Source: Marivita sp051251565 (GTDB taxonomy: Bacteria; Pseudomonadota; Alphaproteobacteria; Rhodobacterales; Rhodobacteraceae). From it: a stretch of 64,000 nt of DNA. The notes below the pieces were generated by a model that was not told the DNA's origin, ran no database searches, and saw nothing but the letters and a program-made list of their open reading frames with translations. The DNA is taken from NCBI RefSeq assembly GCF_051251565.1, contig NZ_JBPOFB010000012.1, positions 23,069 through 87,068 of the forward strand. Direction: 5' to 3'. Made by a program: the position numbers and the translations under genes. Below are positions 60,754 through 64,000 of the stretch, one piece after another (within the stretch, counting starts at the first letter, position 1; each line of letters opens with the position of its first letter).

Positions 60754-61497
60754 TCAAAATGTGATCCTGAAATCAGTTGCAGCGCGGCGCACAGAGGAAT
60801 CGCCGGTCTCTGCCTTAAGTGTTGCAGCATCTTTGATGCGAACGCGGCTCGGTTGTGGCATTGCGATCAGCCCGGCTCTTTCGAGCGCTCGCATCTGGCG
60901 CGAAACGGTTTCCAGCTTCAGTCCGGTCAACTGCCCAAGATCGGCGCGTTTTACTGCGAGATCGATTTCATCGGGTTGACCTTGTCGCTGGTGGAAGCAC
61001 CTCAGCATGGACGTGATCCGTTCATGGGCGGTCTTTCGACCTAGCAGAAGCTGCCAATACTGCGCTTGCGCCAGTTGATCTTGCACCAGATGCAGTAGGT
61101 TCAGCCGAAGACGTGGAATGGCGACGGCCAGACGCTCGAATGTGGCGTAGGCACAGGTCAGCACTTCAGTTTCGCCGATGGCGGTCAGGGTGCCTTTGGC
61201 CCGGTCGCGACTTTGCCGGGCGAACGCTTCACCCGCAAAGGTCAGGGCCAGCAAGTGCGATCCCCCCTCGGGCGTGGCGCGATCCTCGCGTAGCACGCCT
61301 GACAAAACGAGCCCGACAAACGGCGCGTCCACGCCGCTGCGTGGCAAGGACTCGCCGTCCTCATAGGTTTCGGACTTAAACGCACGCCGTATTTGGCGCG
61401 TCTGGGCCTTTGACAGGCCGTGAAACAGGTCGGGCCGCGGGTCAACATCGATAGGGTGCAGGTCGTGGTCCTGCCACGAGTGTATCATCGCAGTCAT
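60754..61497 (-). CDS. Crp/Fnr-family transcriptional regulator
   Basis: 247 aa. An N-terminal cyclic-nucleotide-binding-like beta barrel (~20-140) lacks the N-terminal Cys cluster of oxygen-sensing FNR. The C-terminal HTH has LAVKRADLGQLTGLKLETVSRQMRALERAGLI, with the E..SR recognition pattern of FNR, so it probably reads TTGAT-type half-sites. None was clearly seen in nearby promoters. ATG 61497 follows AAGGA. It is adjacent to a copper-protein gene set that it may control. Confidence 0.9.
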   Translation of the reverse strand: MTAMIHSWQDHDLHPIDVDPRPDLFHGLSKAQTRQIRRAFKSETYEDGESLPRSGVDAPFVGLVLSGVLREDRATPEGGSHLLALTFAGEAFARQSRDRAKGTLTAIGETEVLTCAYATFERLAVAIPRLRLNLLHLVQDQLAQAQYWQLLLGRKTAHERITSMLRCFHQRQGQPDEIDLAVKRADLGQLTGLKLETVSRQMRALERAGLIAMPQPSRVRIKDAATLKAETGDSSVRRAATDFRITF

Positions 61498-61564
61498 GCG
61501 GGTTTCCTTGTCTGGAAAGTTTCTTGGAAATACTGACACGGGGCTCGTGGCCCCGGCGGTAAGA

Positions 61565-61945
61565 TCAGACGGGAAACGGTGGCGCGCGGCTACGATTTTG
61601 GTGGAGGTAACCTTGTGAAACGGGGCGTTGCGCCGAAACGATCGGTGGCGCCACCGGCCAGAGCCGAAAACGGATCACCGGGCCGGGATCGGGTGCGGCC
61701 GCAAGGCGAGCGACACTGACCTGCAGACAATGCGGGCTATCATGGTCTTGGGCAGGGTGATCGTCCTCTACCGGAATGACCTCTCCGTCGTCGGTTAGCC
61801 AGACCTCTTGGGTGCCGTCCGGTGTGCAAAGCACCAGCCGGAAACCATCGGGGCCTTGCGCGCGCATGAATCTGTCCGGCACGGTGGCCGAGCCGAGCAG
61901 CGCCAAAAGCAGCAGCGAGCGTGTTATGAGGCCAACAAGGCTCAA
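61565..61945 (-). CDS. Small exported protein, DUF2946-like, in the copper cluster
   Basis: 126 aa. The N-terminal hydrophobic signal (~5-22) is followed by RLVLCTPDGTQEVWL, an acidic/His-rich DDHPAQDHDSPHC segment and a Pro-rich tail. The single-Cys LVLCTPDG and HxC pattern resemble DUF2946 proteins, which often sit beside copper chaperones. It follows the PCuAC gene by 3 bp, so it is in the same operon. Function is unproven. Confidence 0.55.
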   Translation of the reverse strand: MSLVGLITRSLLLLALLGSATVPDRFMRAQGPDGFRLVLCTPDGTQEVWLTDDGEVIPVEDDHPAQDHDSPHCLQVSVARLAAAPDPGPVIRFRLWPVAPPIVSAQRPVSQGYLHQNRSRAPPFPV

Positions 61946-61948
61946 GGA

Positions 61949-62416
61949 TTAGTGCCCGGAATGGTCCATGTTGGAATGGTCAGCCCCGGCTGCCGGGTCG
62001 ACCATGAACTCGATCGCGACCTCGCCCGCTTGGCGAAAAATCAGCGTAGCGGGGACCATGTCGCCCTCGTTCGCAGGGCCGCTCAGCCCCATGAACATCA
62101 CATGCATCCCGCCCGGTTCAAGGTTTACAATCTCACCGGGCGCGATGGGCACTCCGATCAGCGGCCGCATCTTTGCGATGCCATCCTCAAAGATCGTGGT
62201 GTGCAGCGTGGTTGAGGCCGCAAATGGCGTGCGTACACCGATCAGTTCTTCAGGCGCGTCGCCTTCGTTCGAAATGGTAACATAGCCTGAAGCGGATTTT
62301 GCAGTGGTCGGGGGGGCCGGAATCGATGGGTGGATAATGTGTAGATCGCCGGCCATCTGATCATGGGCCAAGGTCGGTGTTGCCAGCAGCATTAAGGAAA
62401 AAATCGCGCTCTTCAT
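61949..62416 (-). CDS. PCu(A)C periplasmic copper chaperone
   Basis: 155 aa. The signal peptide ends PTLAHD. The H(M)x10Mx21HxM copper site is recognisable: His in TLHTTIFEDGIAKMRP and HVM in PGGMHVMFMGL. A His/Met-rich tail DHSNMDHSGH may be a second copper site. PCuAC proteins pass Cu(I) to cytochrome oxidase assembly or detoxification. It lies 9 bp after the diheme protein gene. Confidence 0.92.
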   Translation of the reverse strand: MKSAIFSLMLLATPTLAHDQMAGDLHIIHPSIPAPPTTAKSASGYVTISNEGDAPEELIGVRTPFAASTTLHTTIFEDGIAKMRPLIGVPIAPGEIVNLEPGGMHVMFMGLSGPANEGDMVPATLIFRQAGEVAIEFMVDPAAGADHSNMDHSGH

Positions 62417-62425
62417 ATCGGTCTC

Positions 62426-63538
62426 CTATGGATTGACCCTGTTGATCCGGGCGGGGTGATCGTCGGGCCACGGGTCGATGTGGGCGGGGTTGGTGAGAAA
62501 CGCCTCGTCGGTCAGACTTTCGAGAAAGGCGATGATGTCGTTGATCTCGGTCTCGGTGGCGTCAAAGCCCACGATCATACCGTCCTGATTGGCGTGGCCC
62601 TCCCGCCCGCCATTAGCGTAGTGGGCCAACACAGCGCGCAGATCGGGGATCGAGCCGTCGTGCATGTAGGGCGCGGTCACGGTGACATTGCGCAGGGACG
62701 GCGTGCGAAACAGCCCGGCATCGCCCGGCTCGCCGGTGATCTCGATCCGGCCCGGCGCGCTGGCGGGATACTCCGCATACAGCCCGGTATTGTGAAAGCC
62801 GGTCTCGACCCATGGGCTGCCCTCGCGCTGGAAGTTGTCGGTAAAGAGCACCCCCTGATGGCAGTGATAACATTCGAACCGATGGTCAAAGAACAACTGC
62901 TCGCCACGTTTGGCAGCCTCCGACAGCGCGTCCAGATCACCACCATATTTGAAGCGGTCATAGGGGCTGTCAAAGGACATTAGGCTGCGTTGAAACGCCC
63001 CCAGCGCGCGGGTCACGGTAAACAGGTCGGGCGCGGGCCAGTCGGGAAAAGCCTGCGCAAAGCCCTCGGCATAAAAGGGATCGGCCGCGAGCGTCGTAAA
63101 GATCCGGTCCTCTTGGCCGGTCGCGCCCATCTCGTCTGGGGCTTCACCGAACAGCGGCACAAGGGCCTGAAACTCCAGCGAAGTCATATGCGGGTTGGCC
63201 CAGGCATTCACCGGCAGATAGGCGACATTGGCAAGGCTGGGCGCGTTCAGGTTGCCCAGCGTGCCGTGGATGCCCACCGCCGTCTGACGCCCGTCGGTAA
63301 AGGCCCGCGCCGGATCGTGGCACGAGGCGCAAGCCACGGTGCCGTCCCCCGACAGGCGGGCGTCGTAGAACAGGTGCCGACCAAGCTCGACCTTGGCGGC
63401 GCTCATCGGGTTGTCTTCTGGCACGGGCGGGCGCGGCATCCAATCCGGCAGCGGCCAATCATAGCCGCCCTCGTCGAGGGCGAGTGCCGCCCCCGACAGG
63501 ATCACCAGCGCCGCCGCGACAGGCGCGGCGCGGCGCAT
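62426..63538 (-). CDS. Diheme cytochrome c peroxidase/MauG family, MbnH-like
   Basis: 370 aa, with a signal peptide ending AALAL. Two heme c sites are CASCH (~71-75) and CYHCH (~235-239). RHLFYDARLSGDGTVACASCHDPARAFTDG and PSLRNVTVTAPYMHDGSIPDL are family landmarks. It follows an MbnP-like gene by 1 bp. In the MbnH/MbnP pair the diheme enzyme oxidises a Trp of MbnP to kynurenine, creating a copper site; that specific role is inferred from the pairing. Confidence 0.9.
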   Translation of the reverse strand: MRRAAPVAAALVILSGAALALDEGGYDWPLPDWMPRPPVPEDNPMSAAKVELGRHLFYDARLSGDGTVACASCHDPARAFTDGRQTAVGIHGTLGNLNAPSLANVAYLPVNAWANPHMTSLEFQALVPLFGEAPDEMGATGQEDRIFTTLAADPFYAEGFAQAFPDWPAPDLFTVTRALGAFQRSLMSFDSPYDRFKYGGDLDALSEAAKRGEQLFFDHRFECYHCHQGVLFTDNFQREGSPWVETGFHNTGLYAEYPASAPGRIEITGEPGDAGLFRTPSLRNVTVTAPYMHDGSIPDLRAVLAHYANGGREGHANQDGMIVGFDATETEINDIIAFLESLTDEAFLTNPAHIDPWPDDHPARINRVNP

Positions 63539-63539
63539 C

Positions 63540-64000
63540 TCAGCGTGCCGTGACCAGCGCCTGCTCTACGGCAGGCACATCGCCATACTCCAGTCCCAGC
63601 TTGGCCATGACAGTCATGCAATCCGCATCGCCGGGGAAGGACATGCAGCCCGGCGAGGTCTCGGGCGCGTTCACCCGCAGATCGGCCTCGGCCACCACAG
63701 CGGCAGGGTCGATGACAAGGGTCTGGGTCGCGGGATAAAACTGGTCGAAGGCGATTTCCATCAGGTTCGGCGTCTTGCACGGCTTGGTGGGCGCGTCGGT
63801 CTTGCCCTCGGACGCGCACATGGTCGAGCCAAGATGCAGGAACCAACCCTTGGGGCCGTCCGCGCTGCGGTCGGTCGGGACCATGTCGATGCGCACGAAT
63901 TTATACCCGCCACGCCAGTTCCAGGAGTTATGGCTGAATCTGGTGTCTGGGCGGTTTGAATGACGGCGGTGCATCTGGTTGGTTTGTTGTTGCGACACAA
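63540..64000 (-). CDS. MbnP-like (metallo-mystery pair, four-Cys) protein, C-terminal part, truncated by window edge
   Basis: The frame is open to the right edge; about 153 codons are present. WNWRGGYKFVRIDM, then GWFLHLGSTMC, matches the conserved W.W.GGYKF...HLGST.C core of the MbnP family. Four Cys follow the family pattern (TMCASEG, KPCKTP, PGCMS, ADCMT). MbnP is a periplasmic copper-binding partner of MbnH, encoded immediately downstream. There is no methanobactin precursor in view. The N-terminal half lies outside the window. Confidence 0.82.
   Translation of the reverse strand, partial: VSQQQTNQMHRRHSNRPDTRFSHNSWNWRGGYKFVRIDMVPTDRSADGPKGWFLHLGSTMCASEGKTDAPTKPCKTPNLMEIAFDQFYPATQTLVIDPAAVVAEADLRVNAPETSPGCMSFPGDADCMTVMAKLGLEYGDVPAVEQALVTAR

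Noticed and set aside
62426..64000. Methanobactin biosynthesis cluster
   Set aside because: Only the MbnP/MbnH-like pair is seen; no precursor peptide, MbnB/C or exporter. The pair is also found without methanobactin.
1..64000. CRISPR arrays, rRNA and tRNA genes
   Set aside because: No regularly spaced direct repeats, rRNA segments or T-arm-like GGTTCGAATCC motifs were noticed by eye; small RNAs cannot be excluded.

Overview
The window looks like the chromosome of a marine alphaproteobacterium, most likely Rhodobacteraceae (Roseobacter group). The signs are high GC, tightly packed ATGA-overlapping operons, many solute-binding-protein transporters (one TTT, two TRAP, one peptide-type ABC, one sugar-type ABC), a fused flavoprotein-SelD, a ScfR/RamB-like regulator, several GntR/FCD regulators, and a pair of intergenic repeats ending in GCAAGATGAAGG. 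This is inferred from gene content; no rRNA or tRNA gene was seen. Most of the DNA is accessory catabolic modules, each with its own transporter or regulator.

Layout. 1-1.6 kb: end of a Pqi/Mce lipid-transport operon. 1.6-4.8 kb: tRNA selenouridine synthase (mnmH) convergent with a fused oxidoreductase-SelD. 4.9-12.2 kb: ScfR-like regulator divergent from a tripartite tricarboxylate transporter, an oxalate-CoA-ligase-like enzyme and a ketopantoate-reductase-like enzyme. 12.2-16.8 kb: RidA, a TRAP transporter and a FadR-type regulator. 16.8-23.5 kb: a DUF1028 protein divergent from a Dpp/Opp-type ABC operon; perfect or near-perfect ATTTATCATGATAAAT palindromes link this operon to the regulator.

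23.5-39.7 kb is an alginate/uronate locus. The minus-strand operon carries an AlgS-AlgM1-AlgM2-AlgQ importer, a PL15-like oligoalginate lyase, an SDR (probable DEH reductase), KdgF, KdgK and an RraA-type aldolase. The plus-strand operon carries GntR, a MATE protein, KduI and KduD. A second minus operon carries a D-mannonate dehydratase-like enolase and a Gfo/Idh/MocA oxidoreductase. GTATAC-centred palindromes precede all three units. Every route converges on 2-keto-3-deoxygluconate.

39.7-41.1 kb is a decayed junction with a transposase-like relic and an orphan gene. 41.2-45.4 kb is a probable D-apionate cluster (ApnO, OiaK, a RuBisCO-like protein and a GntR regulator). 45.4-47.2 kb holds a DUF2322-like gene and a rhomboid protease. 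47.2-54.7 kb joins a molybdenum hydroxylase (CoxM/S/L type, not CO dehydrogenase) to a TRAP transporter, with a divergent TetR gene. 54.9-59.3 kb is an unusual metal-associated operon: LolD/FtsX-type ABC transporter plus NikK-like and NikL-like proteins plus a ZnuA-like protein lacking canonical ligands. 59.5-64 kb: a DUF4394 protein, a Crp/Fnr regulator and a copper set (DUF2946-like, PCuAC, MbnH-like diheme protein, partial MbnP-like protein).

In five transport operons, a hairpin sits directly after the solute-binding-protein gene, which suggests a common way of keeping that protein in excess over its permease. The best candidates for undescribed biology are the 54.9-59.3 kb metal operon, the molybdenum hydroxylase/TRAP pairing, and the DUF1028/ABC/TRAP palindrome regulon.
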